Source: Marinifilum sp. N1E240 (GTDB lineage: Bacteria > Bacteroidota > Bacteroidia > Bacteroidales > Marinifilaceae). From it: 64,000 nt of DNA. The notes below the pieces were generated by a model. That model saw only the letters and a list, made by a program, of their open reading frames with translations, was not told where the DNA came from and did not search any database. Of this stretch, positions 26,179 to 36,430 are shown one piece after another. The stretch is taken from the NCBI RefSeq assembly GCF_009295825.1, contig NZ_WHKF01000001.1, forward strand, positions 895,088 through 959,087, in the 5' to 3' direction. How positions within the stretch are numbered: position 1 is the first letter of the stretch; each line of letters begins with the position of its first letter. The position numbers were made by a program, and so were the translations under genes.

Positions 26179-27915
26179 ATGGAAACAGCAGCAAAAACCG
26201 AAAATAAAAAAGGAATGAATGATACCGATGAAAGAATTTCAGGAGCAGAGATATTGGTTCGAAGCCTGATTCAGGAAGGTGTTGATACAATGTTTGGATA
26301 CATTGGTGGGGCGATAATGCCTGTATACGATGCATTGTATGACTATCAGGAAGAGTTGAAGCACTACATGTCGAGACATGAGCAAGGTGCTACCCATAGT
26401 GCACAAGCTTACGCACGAATTACCAAGAAACCGGGTGTGTGTTTTACCACATCAGGTCCGGGAGCAACCAACCTAATTACAGGTTTGGCAGATGCTTATT
26501 TGGATTCTACGCCTATGGTTGTAATTACAGGTCAGGTGGCAAGTGGTTTGCTGGGAACCGATGCCTTTCAGGAAACAAATATGGTGGGTCTTTCGATGCC
26601 GGTAACCAAATGGAATTATCAAATTACCAAGTCTGAAGAAATCGCGGAAGTAATGGCAAAAGCTTTTTACATCGCAAGATCAGGTCGACCTGGTCCTGTT
26701 TTGATTGATATTACAAAGGATGCTCAAATCGCAGAAGCGGACTATAAGTATAAAAAGTGTGAAGGGATTCGATCATATCAGCCAGTACCTAAAGTAAATC
26801 AAGAAGAAATAGAGGCGGCAGTGGAGTTGATCAATGCAGCAAAAAAACCATTGATTTTAGCAGGACAAGGAATTTTATTATCGGGAGCTGAGAAGGAATT
26901 GATGGAGTTCGCTGAAAAAACACAAACTCCGGTAGCTTGTACACTATTGGGCTTATCGGCGTTTCCTACCAATCATCCATTGTATGTTGGAATGTTGGGA
27001 ATGCACGGCAATTATGGTCCTAATATGAACACCAACGAGTGTGATGTTTTGATTGCTATTGGTATGCGTTTCGATGATCGTGTTACTGGCGATACATCGA
27101 AATATGCAAAGCAGGCAAAGATTGTTCATGTTGATATCGATAAATCTGAGCACAATAAAAATATTCGGGTTGATGTCCCGGTTTTGGCGGATGCCAAACA
27201 AGCATTAACAGACTTGAACAAGTTGGTTAATGGAGGTGAAAGAACAGAGTGGATGCAATCTTTTTCGAATTACTATCAGTTGGAATACGATAAGGTAATC
27301 AAGAACCAAACGCATTCTACTCGCGATAATATTAACATGGCTGAGGTAATAGATGGCTTATCAGAAGCAACCAATGGAGAAGCTATTTTGTGTACCGATG
27401 TAGGTCAGCATCAAATGACAAGTGCTCGATATTACAAATTTAAGAATCCAAATACACAGGTAACATCCGGTGGATTAGGAACCATGGGATTTGGTTTGCC
27501 AGCTGCAATTGGAGCACAAATCGCAGCACCCGAATCTACAGTTGTATCGGTATCAGGAGATGGTGGTTTTCAAATGACAATTCAGGAATTGGCTGTAATT
27601 CGTCAATACAAATTACCTGTTAAGTCGATTGTTCTGAATAATTCATTTTTAGGAATGGTTCGTCAGTGGCAGGATCTGTTTTTCGATCAACGATTTTCTT
27701 ACACACAAATGGACAATCCTGATTTTGTAAAGATTGTTGAAGGTTATGGAATTAAAGCCAAGCGTGTAAGCGAGAGAGATGATTTAAAAGCCGCAATTAA
27801 AGAAATGCTGGAAACTCCGGGAGCTTATTTCCTTGAGGTGGTTGTTGAAACGGAAAGTAACGTACTTCCGATGATTGCACCAGGAGCAGCAGTATCTGAT
27901 ATGAGGTTAGAGTAA
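26179..27915 (+). CDS. ilvB: Acetolactate synthase, catalytic subunit
   Basis: A 578-aa thiamine-diphosphate enzyme that joins two pyruvates, or pyruvate and 2-oxobutyrate. The three domains are in order. The N-terminal TPP domain has the activating Glu in RHEQGATHSAQAYAR (about 61-75) and GPGATNLITGLADAY. The central FAD-type domain lies at about 205-345. The C-terminal TPP domain carries GDGGFQMTIQEL and NNSFLGMVRQWQ (Mg-TPP binding). The N-terminal 17 residues are a low-complexity extension. It works with the small subunit encoded 48 bases downstream. Confidence 0.96.
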   Translation: METAAKTENKKGMNDTDERISGAEILVRSLIQEGVDTMFGYIGGAIMPVYDALYDYQEELKHYMSRHEQGATHSAQAYARITKKPGVCFTTSGPGATNLITGLADAYLDSTPMVVITGQVASGLLGTDAFQETNMVGLSMPVTKWNYQITKSEEIAEVMAKAFYIARSGRPGPVLIDITKDAQIAEADYKYKKCEGIRSYQPVPKVNQEEIEAAVELINAAKKPLILAGQGILLSGAEKELMEFAEKTQTPVACTLLGLSAFPTNHPLYVGMLGMHGNYGPNMNTNECDVLIAIGMRFDDRVTGDTSKYAKQAKIVHVDIDKSEHNKNIRVDVPVLADAKQALTDLNKLVNGGERTEWMQSFSNYYQLEYDKVIKNQTHSTRDNINMAEVIDGLSEATNGEAILCTDVGQHQMTSARYYKFKNPNTQVTSGGLGTMGFGLPAAIGAQIAAPESTVVSVSGDGGFQMTIQELAVIRQYKLPVKSIVLNNSFLGMVRQWQDLFFDQRFSYTQMDNPDFVKIVEGYGIKAKRVSERDDLKAAIKEMLETPGAYFLEVVVETESNVLPMIAPGAAVSDMRLE

Positions 27916-27963
27916 AATTGTGTAAAACAGGAAGTAGATCATTGAGACTAATAAAATAAAGAC

Positions 27964-28479
27964 ATGAGAGAATATACAGTAACAATTTTTTCAGAAAATG
28001 ATATAGGTCTTTTGAATGAGGTAACCATAGTTTTCTCGCGAAGAAAAATAAATATCGAAAGTTTAACAGTTTCCGAATCAGAAGTAAAGGGCGTATTTAG
28101 ATATACTATTGTGGCATTTATGGATGACCATAGAGTTGAAAATGTAGTGCGACAAATCGAAAAAATTATTGGAGTATTTAAAGCCTTTTATTTCGAAGCA
28201 GATCAAATTGTTCATCAAGAGGTTGCACTATTTAAAATTGCGAATTCTCCTACATTAAATGGGAATCTGGAGGCTTTAATGAGAAAGCAGAATGCGAAAA
28301 TTCTAACGGTTCAACCAGAATTTTTGGTGATCGAAAAGGTAGGATATAAAGCAGAAAATCAGGAGTTGTTTAATGAACTGGAACAGTTTGGAGTATTGCA
28401 ATTTGCGCGTTCGGGAAGAGTTGCAGTATCCTGTCAACAGAAAGAATTTACCAGTTACCTTAAAGAGTTAACTCACTAA
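27964..28479 (+). CDS. ilvN: Acetolactate synthase, regulatory small subunit
   Basis: A 171-aa protein. An N-terminal ACT domain (about 2-75) starts REYTVTIFSENDIGLLNEVT and continues with RRKINIESLTVSESE. A C-terminal ALS_ss_C-type domain (about 85-165) follows. The subunit stimulates the large subunit and confers feedback inhibition by valine or other branched-chain amino acids. The effector cannot be read from sequence. Confidence 0.93.
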   Translation: MREYTVTIFSENDIGLLNEVTIVFSRRKINIESLTVSESEVKGVFRYTIVAFMDDHRVENVVRQIEKIIGVFKAFYFEADQIVHQEVALFKIANSPTLNGNLEALMRKQNAKILTVQPEFLVIEKVGYKAENQELFNELEQFGVLQFARSGRVAVSCQQKEFTSYLKELTH

Positions 28480-28551
28480 AACAGGCAGTTAGTTTTAACT
28501 ATAGTAAAGAGAATATCTAATAATATTTAACCAAAATAAAAAATTAAAGAA

Positions 28552-29598
28552 ATGGCAACAATAAACTTTGGCGGCACAGAAGAACAGGTAGTAACTCGTG
28601 AAGAATTTCCATTGGAAAAAGCTCGTGAAGTATTAAAAGATGAAGTTATTGCAGTTATTGGTTATGGTGTTCAGGGACCAGGTCAATCCTTAAACTTAAA
28701 AGACAATGGATTTAATGTAATCGTTGGTCAGCGTAAAGATTCAAAAACCTGGGATAAAGCAATTGCTGATGGTTGGGTTCCAGGTGAAACTCTTTTCGAA
28801 ATTGAGGAAGCTTTGGATAAAGCTACTATCATTCAATATCTATTGTCGGATGCAGGTCAGATTGCAGTTTGGCCAACGGTTAAGAAATATTTGAAGCCGG
28901 GTAAAGCATTGTATTTCTCTCACGGATTTGGTATCACTTACAAGGAGCGCACAGGAATTGTTCCTCCAGCTGATGTGGATGTGATTTTGGTTGCTCCAAA
29001 AGGATCAGGAACCAGTTTGAGAAGAATGTTCCTTGAAGGACGTGGATTGAACTCATCCTATGCAATTTTCCAGGATGCAACAGGAAAAGCATTCGATAGA
29101 GTAGTTGCTTTGGGTATTGGAGTTGGTTCGGGATACTTGTTCGAAACCACATTCAAGAGAGAAGTATACTCAGATCTTACAGGTGAGCGTGGAACCTTAA
29201 TGGGATGTATCCAGGGGATTTTTGCCGCTCAGTATGAAGTGCTTCGTGCCAATGGTCACTCTCCATCTGAGGCATTTAACGAAACGGTTGAAGAGTTAAC
29301 TCAAAGTTTGATGCCATTGGTTGCTGAAAATGGTATGGATTGGATGTATGCGAATACTTCTACAACTGCTCAACGTGGTGCATTGGATTGGTGGAAGCCT
29401 TTCCGCGATGCAACCAAACCAGTTTTCGATAAGTTGTATAAGGAAGTGGCAGCAGGAAACGAAGCTCAGCGTTCAATTGATTCAAACAGTCAGGAAGACT
29501 ATCGTGTTAAATTGGAAGATGAGTTGAAAGAACTTCGTGAAAGTGAAATGTGGCAGGCGGGTAATGCTGTTCGTAAACTTCGTCCGGAAAACAACTAA
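28552..29598 (+). CDS. ilvC: Ketol-acid reductoisomerase (class I)
   Basis: A 348-aa enzyme that isomerises and reduces acetolactate or acetohydroxybutyrate, using Mg2+ and NAD(P)H. The Rossmann motif is AVIGYGVQGPGQSLNLKDNG (about 35-54), followed by the cofactor-specificity loop VGQRKDSKTW. The KARI C-terminal knotted domain starts at about 205 and includes metal-binding acidic residues in SDLTGERGTLMGCIQG and ETVEELTQSLM. The length is that of the short class I enzymes. Last gene of the ilv unit; a terminator follows. Confidence 0.96.
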   Translation: MATINFGGTEEQVVTREEFPLEKAREVLKDEVIAVIGYGVQGPGQSLNLKDNGFNVIVGQRKDSKTWDKAIADGWVPGETLFEIEEALDKATIIQYLLSDAGQIAVWPTVKKYLKPGKALYFSHGFGITYKERTGIVPPADVDVILVAPKGSGTSLRRMFLEGRGLNSSYAIFQDATGKAFDRVVALGIGVGSGYLFETTFKREVYSDLTGERGTLMGCIQGIFAAQYEVLRANGHSPSEAFNETVEELTQSLMPLVAENGMDWMYANTSTTAQRGALDWWKPFRDATKPVFDKLYKEVAAGNEAQRSIDSNSQEDYRVKLEDELKELRESEMWQAGNAVRKLRPENN

Positions 29599-29612
29599 AA
29601 AGACACTAAAAT

Positions 29613-29642
29613 CTAACAGATTCGATTAATCTGTTAGGTTTT
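29613..29642 (+). terminator. Terminator of the ilvDBNC unit
   Basis: CTAACAGATT (29613-29622), loop CGATT, AATCTGTTAG (29628-29637), then GTTTTA. It separates the ilv unit from the leu unit, which has its own promoter and attenuator. Confidence 0.8.
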
Positions 29643-29776
29643 ATAAGTGCTTGAATATCCCATTTTTTGAAAGGGAGTGAAGCTTGTAAGTGATTGCTAT
29701 TTAGGTTGATTGTAGGTGTTGGGTTAAAGATGTAGAACAGAAGATTCAGTTTGAATATCGTAATTGTAATTAAAAT

Positions 29777-29812
29777 CTTGTTTTCCACTACAGTCATAAG
29801 TTTTTAGGTTTG
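29777..29812 (+). promoter_or_regulatory. Candidate promoter of the leu operon
   Basis: TAGGTTTG at 29805-29812 is an exact -7 TAnnTTTG box. The nearest -33 candidate is CTTG (29777-29780), 24 bases upstream, so the match is weaker than at ilv. Transcription would start at about 29819, 45 bases before the leader peptide. Confidence 0.45.
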
Positions 29813-29863
29813 TTCAGGATTTGAGAGAATCCACAATAAACAATCACAGCTAACAAAATCGAG

Positions 29864-29947
29864 ATGAATACGAACTCAATTATTATAGGTTTAATTCTCA
29901 TTCTTGACCTCATTATTGAAGGATCAAATTGGAAGACTGTGTTATAA
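29864..29947 (+). CDS. leu leader peptide (attenuator 3)
   Basis: A 27-codon frame. Residues 6-18 read IIIGLILILDLII; in total there are five Leu, seven Ile and one Val. Compared with the two ilv leaders it has gained Leu and lost Val, as fits a leu operon. GGAAGA (29931-29936, codons 23-25) pairs perfectly with TCTTCC (29981-29986) in the left arm of the following terminator. This is the same arrangement, in the same codon positions, as in ilv leader 2. Confidence 0.85.
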   Translation: MNTNSIIIGLILILDLIIEGSNWKTVL

Positions 29948-29975
29948 TCTGAACAAGATTAAACGATCATAATAC

Positions 29976-30008
29976 AAAGTTCTTCCTAAGTGGAGGAACT
30001 TTTTTTTT
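29976..30008 (+). terminator. Attenuator terminator 3 (before leuA)
   Basis: AAAGTTCTTCC (29976-29986), loop TAAGT, GGAGGAACTTT (29992-30002), one G-T pair; T-run 30000-30008. leuA starts 46 bases later. Confidence 0.9.
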
Positions 30009-30053
30009 ACAACAAAAACTAATAGTAAATCACGTTAACAAAACACGAAAAAA

Positions 30054-31550
30054 ATGAGTGATAAATTATTTATTTTCGACACCACATTAAGAGATGGTGA
30101 GCAAGTTCCAGGGTGCCAGCTAAACACAATTGAGAAAATTGAAGTAGCTAAAACTCTGGAGGCTCTTGGAGTGGATGTGATAGAAGCAGGATTTCCTGTG
30201 TCGAGTCCGGGGGATTTTCAGTCGGTCGTCGAAATAGCTAAGGCAGTAAGTAATCCTACCATATGTGCACTTACACGTGCAGTTGAGAAAGATATTGATG
30301 TTGCTGCTGAGGCTTTAAAATTTGCGAAACGAGGTCGTATTCATACCGGAATAGGTACTTCACCTTACCATATCAAGTCGAAATTAAATTCCAATCCCGA
30401 TGAAATATTAGATCGTGCTGTTCGCGCTGTTAAGTACGCCAAGCGCTATGTAGAGGATGTTGAATTCTATGCAGAAGATGCGGGTAGATCGGATAACGAA
30501 TATTTAGCAAGAGTTGTGGAAGCGGTAATTGCAGCAGGTGCTACGGTAATTAATATTCCTGACACTACAGGGTATTGCCTTCCATCGGAGTATGGTGCAA
30601 AAATCAAGTATTTGATGGAGAACGTATCCAACGTTCATAAAGCCATATTATCAACACATTGTCACAACGATTTGGGAATGGCAACTGCCAACTCACTTAG
30701 TGGAGTGATGAATGGTGCCCGTCAGGTTGAAGTAACCATTAATGGTATTGGTGAACGAGCTGGAAATACATCCTTGGAAGAGGTGGTAATGGCTGTTAAA
30801 ACTCACCATCATCTGCCATTGCATACAGATATTAAAACCCAAGAGATTTTTGGTGCTAGTCGATTGGTTTCTTCATTAATGAACATGCCAGTTCAGCCTA
30901 ATAAGGCAATTGTAGGTAGAAATGCATTTGCTCATTCTTCGGGTATCCATCAGGATGGAGTATTGAAGAATAGAGAAAACTACGAGATTATCGATCCTGT
31001 TGATGTTGGAATTCAGGAATCAGCAATTGTATTGACAGCAAGAAGTGGACGTGCTGCCTTGAATCACCATCTGAGTCAAATGGGATATGAGTTGTCTAAA
31101 GAACAATTGGACGATGCTTACAACAGATTCCTGGTAATGGCAGATCAGAGAAAGAACTTGAGTGAGAAGGATCTTTCTGAATTGATGGGTGAAACGGAGA
31201 ATTTGGAGAAGACTGTTGAATTGGAGTTGTTGCAGGTGGTATCTGGTAAATCAACCATACCAATGGCTACGGTTCACTTGAAAATTAAAGGTGAAAGTTG
31301 TGCATCAACAGCTGAAGGCAACGGACCAATCGATGCTTGTTTTAATGCAGTTAAGAATTTGATTAAGCAGAAATTTACATTGGGAGAATTCCTTGTACAA
31401 GCATTAACTCGAGGTAGTGATGATCTTGGGAAAGTGCATGTTCAACTAGAGCATAATGGTAAAGTTGTGTATGGATTTGGTGCAAATGTAGATATTATCA
31501 CCGCTTCGGTTGAAGCATTGGTAGATGCACTATCGAAAATCGTTTACTAG
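30054..31550 (+). CDS. leuA: 2-isopropylmalate synthase
   Basis: A 498-aa enzyme joining acetyl-CoA and 2-oxoisovalerate in the first step of leucine synthesis. The TIM barrel carries [16 protein letters not shown] (about 8-23, metal and substrate binding) and [15 protein letters not shown] (metal-ligand histidines, about 201-215). [18 protein letters not shown] follows. The C-terminal LeuA dimer domain (about 385-498), which binds leucine as feedback inhibitor, is present. It is preceded by its own attenuator; leuC follows after 81 bases. Confidence 0.95.
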   Translation: MSDKLFIFDTTLRDGEQVPGCQLNTIEKIEVAKTLEALGVDVIEAGFPVSSPGDFQSVVEIAKAVSNPTICALTRAVEKDIDVAAEALKFAKRGRIHTGIGTSPYHIKSKLNSNPDEILDRAVRAVKYAKRYVEDVEFYAEDAGRSDNEYLARVVEAVIAAGATVINIPDTTGYCLPSEYGAKIKYLMENVSNVHKAILSTHCHNDLGMATANSLSGVMNGARQVEVTINGIGERAGNTSLEEVVMAVKTHHHLPLHTDIKTQEIFGASRLVSSLMNMPVQPNKAIVGRNAFAHSSGIHQDGVLKNRENYEIIDPVDVGIQESAIVLTARSGRAALNHHLSQMGYELSKEQLDDAYNRFLVMADQRKNLSEKDLSELMGETENLEKTVELELLQVVSGKSTIPMATVHLKIKGESCASTAEGNGPIDACFNAVKNLIKQKFTLGEFLVQALTRGSDDLGKVHVQLEHNGKVVYGFGANVDIITASVEALVDALSKIVY

Positions 31551-31631
31551 TTATTAAGATTCTCATTAAATAAATATTGAATAATTGGTACTCTCATTTA
31601 AAGTGAGAATAGCAAACAAGAAATTATAAGA

Positions 31632-33032
31632 ATGGAACCAAAAACACTATTTGATAAGGTATGGGACGCTCACGTTGTTGAGAAAATTGAAGGTGGTCCC
31701 TCAGTATTGTATATCGATAAGCATTTAATTCATGAGGTTACAAGTCCGCAGGCATTTGCTGGTTTAGAACAGCGTGGTTTAAAGGTTTTCCGTCCTGAAA
31801 AAACCATTGCAACTCCAGATCATAATATACCTACCGAGAATCAGCACCTGACAATTAAAGATGAATTGTCGAGAAAGCAGGTGGAAACTTTGACAGCAAA
31901 TTGTGAAAAGAATAACATTTCTCTTTACGGATTAAATCATCCATACAATGGGATTGTTCACGTGGTGGGACCAGAATTGGGACATACACAACCAGGTATG
32001 ACTATGGTTTGTGGTGATAGTCATACATCTACTCACGGCGCATTTGGAGCTGTTGCTTTCGGTATCGGAACATCAGAGGTTGAAATGGTTCTGGCAACAC
32101 AGTGTATTCTACAGCCTAAACCAAAGAAAATGCGAATTACCGTTGATGGTGAATTGCAAAGAGGAGTTACTGCAAAGGATCTTACTTTATATGTAATTGC
32201 ACAGTTGGGAACAGGTGGAGCAACTGGTTACTTTGTTGAGTATGCAGGTTCAGCTGTTAGCAGTTTAAGTATGGAAGGTAGAATGACAGTTTGTAATATG
32301 AGTATCGAAATGGGTGCTCGTGGAGGAATGATTGCTCCGGACGAAACTACTTTTGAATATGTGAAAGGTCGCGAATTTGCACCTAAAGGTGAAGATTGGG
32401 ATAAAGCAGTTGCAAAATGGAAAGCATTAAAAACAGATGATAAAGCTGTTTTCGATAAGGAATATACATATAAGGCTGAAGATATTGAACCGATGCTTAC
32501 TTATGGTACTAATCCGGGAATGGGAACAGGTATTTCCGGAAGTATTCCTGATGCCACAAGTATAGATCCTACGGAATTACCAACATTCAAAAAGTCTTTG
32601 GATTACATGGGTTTTGACCTAGGGGATAGATTACTGGGTAAAAAAGTAGATTATGTATTTGTAGGTAGTTGTACCAACGGGAGAATAGAAGATTTGAGAA
32701 TTCTTGCTTCGGTTGTTAAAGGAAAGAAAAAAGCTGATTCGATAACAGCATGGATTGTTCCAGGTTCTAAGCAAGTTGAGAAACAAGCGCAAGAAGAAGG
32801 ATTGGTTGAAATTTTAGAAGAGGCTGGTTTCAAGCTTCGTCAGCCAGGATGTTCTGCCTGTTTAGCAATGAACGATGACAAGATCCCTGCTGGAAAATAT
32901 AGTGTTTCTACATCGAATCGAAATTTTGAAGGAAGACAAGGACCAGGTTCAAGAACATTGTTAGCAAGTCCGTTAACAGCTGCAGCAGCCGCTGTAACAG
33001 GAGTGATCAGTGATCCCAGAGAATTGTTTTAG
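31632..33032 (+). CDS. leuC: 3-isopropylmalate dehydratase, large subunit
   Basis: A 466-aa aconitase-fold subunit holding a [4Fe-4S] cluster. Characteristic words are [49 protein letters not shown] (first cluster cysteine) and [13 protein letters not shown] (the other two). With LeuD it isomerises 2- to 3-isopropylmalate; the pair can often also process citramalate on the way to 2-oxobutyrate. That would suit the second synthase in this operon. Confidence 0.96.
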   Translation: MEPKTLFDKVWDAHVVEKIEGGPSVLYIDKHLIHEVTSPQAFAGLEQRGLKVFRPEKTIATPDHNIPTENQHLTIKDELSRKQVETLTANCEKNNISLYGLNHPYNGIVHVVGPELGHTQPGMTMVCGDSHTSTHGAFGAVAFGIGTSEVEMVLATQCILQPKPKKMRITVDGELQRGVTAKDLTLYVIAQLGTGGATGYFVEYAGSAVSSLSMEGRMTVCNMSIEMGARGGMIAPDETTFEYVKGREFAPKGEDWDKAVAKWKALKTDDKAVFDKEYTYKAEDIEPMLTYGTNPGMGTGISGSIPDATSIDPTELPTFKKSLDYMGFDLGDRLLGKKVDYVFVGSCTNGRIEDLRILASVVKGKKKADSITAWIVPGSKQVEKQAQEEGLVEILEEAGFKLRQPGCSACLAMNDDKIPAGKYSVSTSNRNFEGRQGPGSRTLLASPLTAAAAAVTGVISDPRELF

Positions 33033-33054
33033 TAAAAATATTCATTAATATTTT

Positions 33055-33083
33055 TTAGCTAAAGGCTACAAGCCAAAAGCTAA
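33055..33083 (+). promoter_or_regulatory. Intercistronic hairpin between leuC and leuD
   Basis: TTAGCT, AAA, GGCT, loop ACA, AGCC, AAA, AGCTAA: two perfect stems separated by a symmetrical AAA/AAA internal loop. There is no T-tract, so it is more likely an RNA-processing or stability element, or a repeat, than a terminator. A comparable hairpin lies between leuB and ilvA. Confidence 0.6.
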
Positions 33084-33102
33084 TAGCTCAAAAAAAAATA
33101 AT

Positions 33103-33687
33103 ATGCCAATAGATAAATTTACCGTGCTAGAGTCATCTTATGTGCCACTTCCGGTAGAAAACGTAGATACGGATCAGATTATACCTGCGCGATTTTTGAA
33201 AGCAACGAGTCGTGAAGGATTTGGAGAGAATTTATTCAGAGACTGGAGGTTTGCTGCAGATGGAACTCCTGATAAAGATTTCGTTTTGAATAAATCGAAT
33301 TATACGGGAAAGATTCTGGTTGCTGGAAAAAACTTCGGAAGCGGATCTTCGAGAGAACATGCTGCATGGGCGATTCATGATTATGGATTTAAGGTAGTGG
33401 TAAGTAGTTTTTTTGCTGATATTTTTAAGGGAAATGCATTAAATAATGGAGTACTTCCTGTAATTGTCACACCTGAGTTTCTTACTAAAATATTCGATGC
33501 TGTAGAGAAAGACAATAACCAGGAATTAGTCGTTGATCTTGAAAAACAGAGCATTTCATTGAATGATCAAAAGGAAGAGTTTGAGATCAATCCTTACAAG
33601 AAAAACTGTTTGTTGAATGGATTCGATGATATCGATTTTCTTTTAAACAAGAAGGAAAGTATAAAAGCCTTTGAACTGAAAAACTAA
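33103..33687 (+). CDS. leuD: 3-isopropylmalate dehydratase, small subunit
   Basis: A 194-aa swivel-domain subunit. Family words are [21 protein letters not shown] and [21 protein letters not shown] (substrate-binding Ser-Ser-Arg), and PVIVTPEFL. Length normal. The next gene starts 18 bases after its stop. Confidence 0.95.
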   Translation: MPIDKFTVLESSYVPLPVENVDTDQIIPARFLKATSREGFGENLFRDWRFAADGTPDKDFVLNKSNYTGKILVAGKNFGSGSSREHAAWAIHDYGFKVVVSSFFADIFKGNALNNGVLPVIVTPEFLTKIFDAVEKDNNQELVVDLEKQSISLNDQKEEFEINPYKKNCLLNGFDDIDFLLNKKESIKAFELKN

Positions 33688-33705
33688 TCTTTCAAGCCTA
33701 ATTAA

Positions 33706-35265
33706 ATGAACGAACTGCGTAGCTTAGAAATTATGGATACCACCCTCAGGGATGGTGAGCAGACTTCGGGTGTAAGTTTCAATGCCGATGAAAAGTTAGG
33801 TGTTGTAAAACTAATGTTACAATCCCTGAAAGTCGATAGAATGGAGGTGGCTTCCGCCAGAGTATCGGAAGGCGAATTTCAAGCGGTAAGGCGAATTACC
33901 AAATGGGCAGAAAAGAATGACTGTTTGGATAAGATTGAAGTGTTGGGTTTTATTGACGGTAAGGCATCTTTAGATTGGATTTTTGAGAGTGGTGCTCGAG
34001 TGGTTAACTTACTTTCGAAAGGATCTCTAAAACACTTGCAGGGTCAACTTCGCAAAACACCTGGTCAGCACGTTCAAGATGTTAAGGATGCGGTTGCTTA
34101 TGCTACAGAATTAGGAATAAAGGTTAATCTTTATTTGGAAGATTGGTCGAATGGAATGATGACTTCCCGTGATTACGTTTGGTATTTATTGGATGAATTG
34201 CAAAAGGAAAATATTCAGCGATTTATGCTTCCTGATACGCTAGGAGTTATGAATCAGGTTCAAGCATTTGATTTCTGTTATGCTTGTCGTGAAAGGTATC
34301 CAAAATTGCATTTTGATTTTCATGCACACAATGATTACGACCTGGCGCTTGCCAATGTATATTCAGCAGTTTTAGCAGGAATGAATGGTGTTCACACTAC
34401 CGTGAATGGATTGGGTGAGCGTGCGGGTAATGCACCATTGGCATCGGTAGTTGGTGTAATAAAAGATCATTTGTCGCTTAAGATTAATGTAAACGAAGAG
34501 AAAATAAACACAGTCAGTAGAATTGTTGAAACATTCTCGGGAATAAGAATTCCAGCTAACAAACCATTGGTTGGTGAAAATGTATTCACACAAACCTGTG
34601 GAGTTCATGCCGATGGCGATTCCAAAGATGACTTGTATTTTAACAGATTAATGCCGGAACGATTTGGAAGAGAACGAAAGTATGCACTTGGAAAAACATC
34701 CGGTAAGGCAAATATCAAGAAAAATTTAGAAGAACTGGGAATGACACTTGAAGAGGAAACCATGAAAAAGGTAACTCAACGAGTGATTGAATTGGGCGAT
34801 AAAAAGGAAACGGTAACTACCGAGGATCTTCCCTATATCGTTTCGGATGTTTTGAATCAGAGTATGGAAGAAATGCCAATTCGGATCAAACATTATTCAC
34901 TCTCCTTATCGAAAGGTATGCGACCATTTGCTTCCATAAATTTGGAAATTAATGGTGAAATGCATGAAGGAACAGCTTCCGGTGATGGTCAGTATGATGC
35001 TTTTATGAATGCCATTTGGAGTATTTACGCCAAGTTGGATAAAAGACGTCCAATTTTGAAAGATTATTTGGTTCGAATACCACCTGGAGGAAAAACGGAT
35101 GCCTTGGTTGAGACTTTGATTACCTGGGATTATAATGGTAAGTATTTTAAAACCCGAGGTTTAGATCCTGATCAGTTGGAAGCGGCAATTAAAGCCACTT
35201 CACGTATGCTCAACCTTTTGGAGCAACAAGATAGTGTAGAAAATAAATCAGTAACAACAGAATAA
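33706..35265 (+). CDS. Second alpha-isopropylmalate/citramalate synthase-like enzyme
   Basis: A 519-aa LeuA-family enzyme. The HMGL-like TIM barrel has [20 protein letters not shown] (about 10-29) and HFDFHAHNDYDLALANVY (metal-ligand histidines, about 205-222), then NGLGERAGNAPLASVVGV. The LeuA dimer/regulatory domain (about 390-505) is present. It differs clearly from the first synthase in this operon (VPGCQL against TSGVSF after the DGEQ motif). Bacteroidota leu operons often carry such a second gene between leuD and leuB. A likely job is (R)-citramalate synthase, making 2-oxobutyrate for isoleucine from pyruvate. A second isopropylmalate synthase is the alternative. ilvA downstream offers a parallel route to 2-oxobutyrate. 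Confidence 0.85.
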   Translation: MNELRSLEIMDTTLRDGEQTSGVSFNADEKLGVVKLMLQSLKVDRMEVASARVSEGEFQAVRRITKWAEKNDCLDKIEVLGFIDGKASLDWIFESGARVVNLLSKGSLKHLQGQLRKTPGQHVQDVKDAVAYATELGIKVNLYLEDWSNGMMTSRDYVWYLLDELQKENIQRFMLPDTLGVMNQVQAFDFCYACRERYPKLHFDFHAHNDYDLALANVYSAVLAGMNGVHTTVNGLGERAGNAPLASVVGVIKDHLSLKINVNEEKINTVSRIVETFSGIRIPANKPLVGENVFTQTCGVHADGDSKDDLYFNRLMPERFGRERKYALGKTSGKANIKKNLEELGMTLEEETMKKVTQRVIELGDKKETVTTEDLPYIVSDVLNQSMEEMPIRIKHYSLSLSKGMRPFASINLEINGEMHEGTASGDGQYDAFMNAIWSIYAKLDKRRPILKDYLVRIPPGGKTDALVETLITWDYNGKYFKTRGLDPDQLEAAIKATSRMLNLLEQQDSVENKSVTTE

Positions 35266-35274
35266 TAAACAACA

Positions 35275-36345
35275 ATGACTTATAAAATAGCAGTATTAGC
35301 AGGAGATGGTATTGGACCTGAAATAGTGGCTCAAGCAAAAAAGGTAACCGATGCAATATGCAAGAAATTTGGTCACGACTTCGAATATACCGAAGCACTG
35401 GTAGGTGCAACAGCAATTGATCAGGTTGGTGATCCTTATCCTGCAGAAACACATGAATTGTGTATGCAGTCAGATGCCGTACTTTTTGGAGCAATTGGAG
35501 ATCCTAAGTTCGATAATGATCCTTCCGCTAAAGTACGCCCGGAACAGGGACTTTTGGCAATGCGTAAAAAATTGGGTTTGTATGCCAATCTTCGTCCGGT
35601 AAATACTTTTAAATCACTGATTCACAAATCACCATTGAAAACCGAATTGGTTGATGGTGCTGATTTTATGTGTATTCGTGAGTTAACGGGTGGTATTTAT
35701 TTTGGTCGCCCGCAAGGGAGAAGCGAAGATGGACAAACCGCCTTCGATTCTTGTGTTTATACAGCAGGAGAAATAGAGCGAATTGTGCGTTTAGGGTTTG
35801 AATATGCAGGTAAGCGTAGAAAAAAACTAACTATTGTTGATAAGGCAAATGTATTGGCAACCTCAAGATTGTGGAGAGAAACTGCTCAGAGAATCGAGCC
35901 TGAATTTCCTGATATTGAAGTAGAATATATGTTTGTAGATAATGCTGCGATGCAAATTATTACCTGGCCAAAGCGTTTCGATGTGATGGTAACAGAAAAC
36001 ATGTTTGGAGATATCCTAACTGATGAGGCGAGTGTGATTTCAGGATCAATGGGAATGTTACCATCGGCATCAATTGGAGTTCATACTTCAGTATTTGAGC
36101 CAATTCATGGTTCTTATCCGCAAGCTGCAGGTAAAAATATTGCCAATCCTTGCGCTACTGTGCTTTCTGCGGCCATGATGTTCGAATATGCATTTGGTAT
36201 GATGAAAGAAGGTGCTTTGATTCGTGAAGCCATTGATCAATCATTAGAAGCTGGTATTGTTACAGAAGATATAGCTGATGACAAGAAATCTTACTCAACA
36301 TCAGAGGTTGGGGATTGGTTGGCTGGATATATAGAGAAAGCGTAA
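35275..36345 (+). CDS. leuB: 3-isopropylmalate dehydrogenase
   Basis: A 356-aa isocitrate/isopropylmalate dehydrogenase-fold enzyme. It has the start [17 protein letters not shown], the substrate region [39 protein letters not shown], the Mg-binding [19 protein letters not shown], and the NAD-binding [19 protein letters not shown]. It oxidises and decarboxylates 3-isopropylmalate to 2-oxoisocaproate. Nine bases after the preceding gene. Confidence 0.96.
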   Translation: MTYKIAVLAGDGIGPEIVAQAKKVTDAICKKFGHDFEYTEALVGATAIDQVGDPYPAETHELCMQSDAVLFGAIGDPKFDNDPSAKVRPEQGLLAMRKKLGLYANLRPVNTFKSLIHKSPLKTELVDGADFMCIRELTGGIYFGRPQGRSEDGQTAFDSCVYTAGEIERIVRLGFEYAGKRRKKLTIVDKANVLATSRLWRETAQRIEPEFPDIEVEYMFVDNAAMQIITWPKRFDVMVTENMFGDILTDEASVISGSMGMLPSASIGVHTSVFEPIHGSYPQAAGKNIANPCATVLSAAMMFEYAFGMMKEGALIREAIDQSLEAGIVTEDIADDKKSYSTSEVGDWLAGYIEKA

Positions 36346-36372
36346 GTTAAAATGTTGACAGCGTAGAGCAGT

Positions 36373-36412
36373 CAGCTATCAGCCAAAGGAATATGCTGAA
36401 AGCTGATGGCTG
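36373..36412 (+). promoter_or_regulatory. Intercistronic hairpin between leuB and ilvA
   Basis: CAGCTATCAGC (36373-36383) pairs with GCTGATGGCTG (36402-36412), 11 bp with one G-T pair, followed by TTTAAT. It may be a weak terminator that sets the level of ilvA. Confidence 0.55.
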
Positions 36413-36430
36413 TTTAATCAAGGGGGAAAC

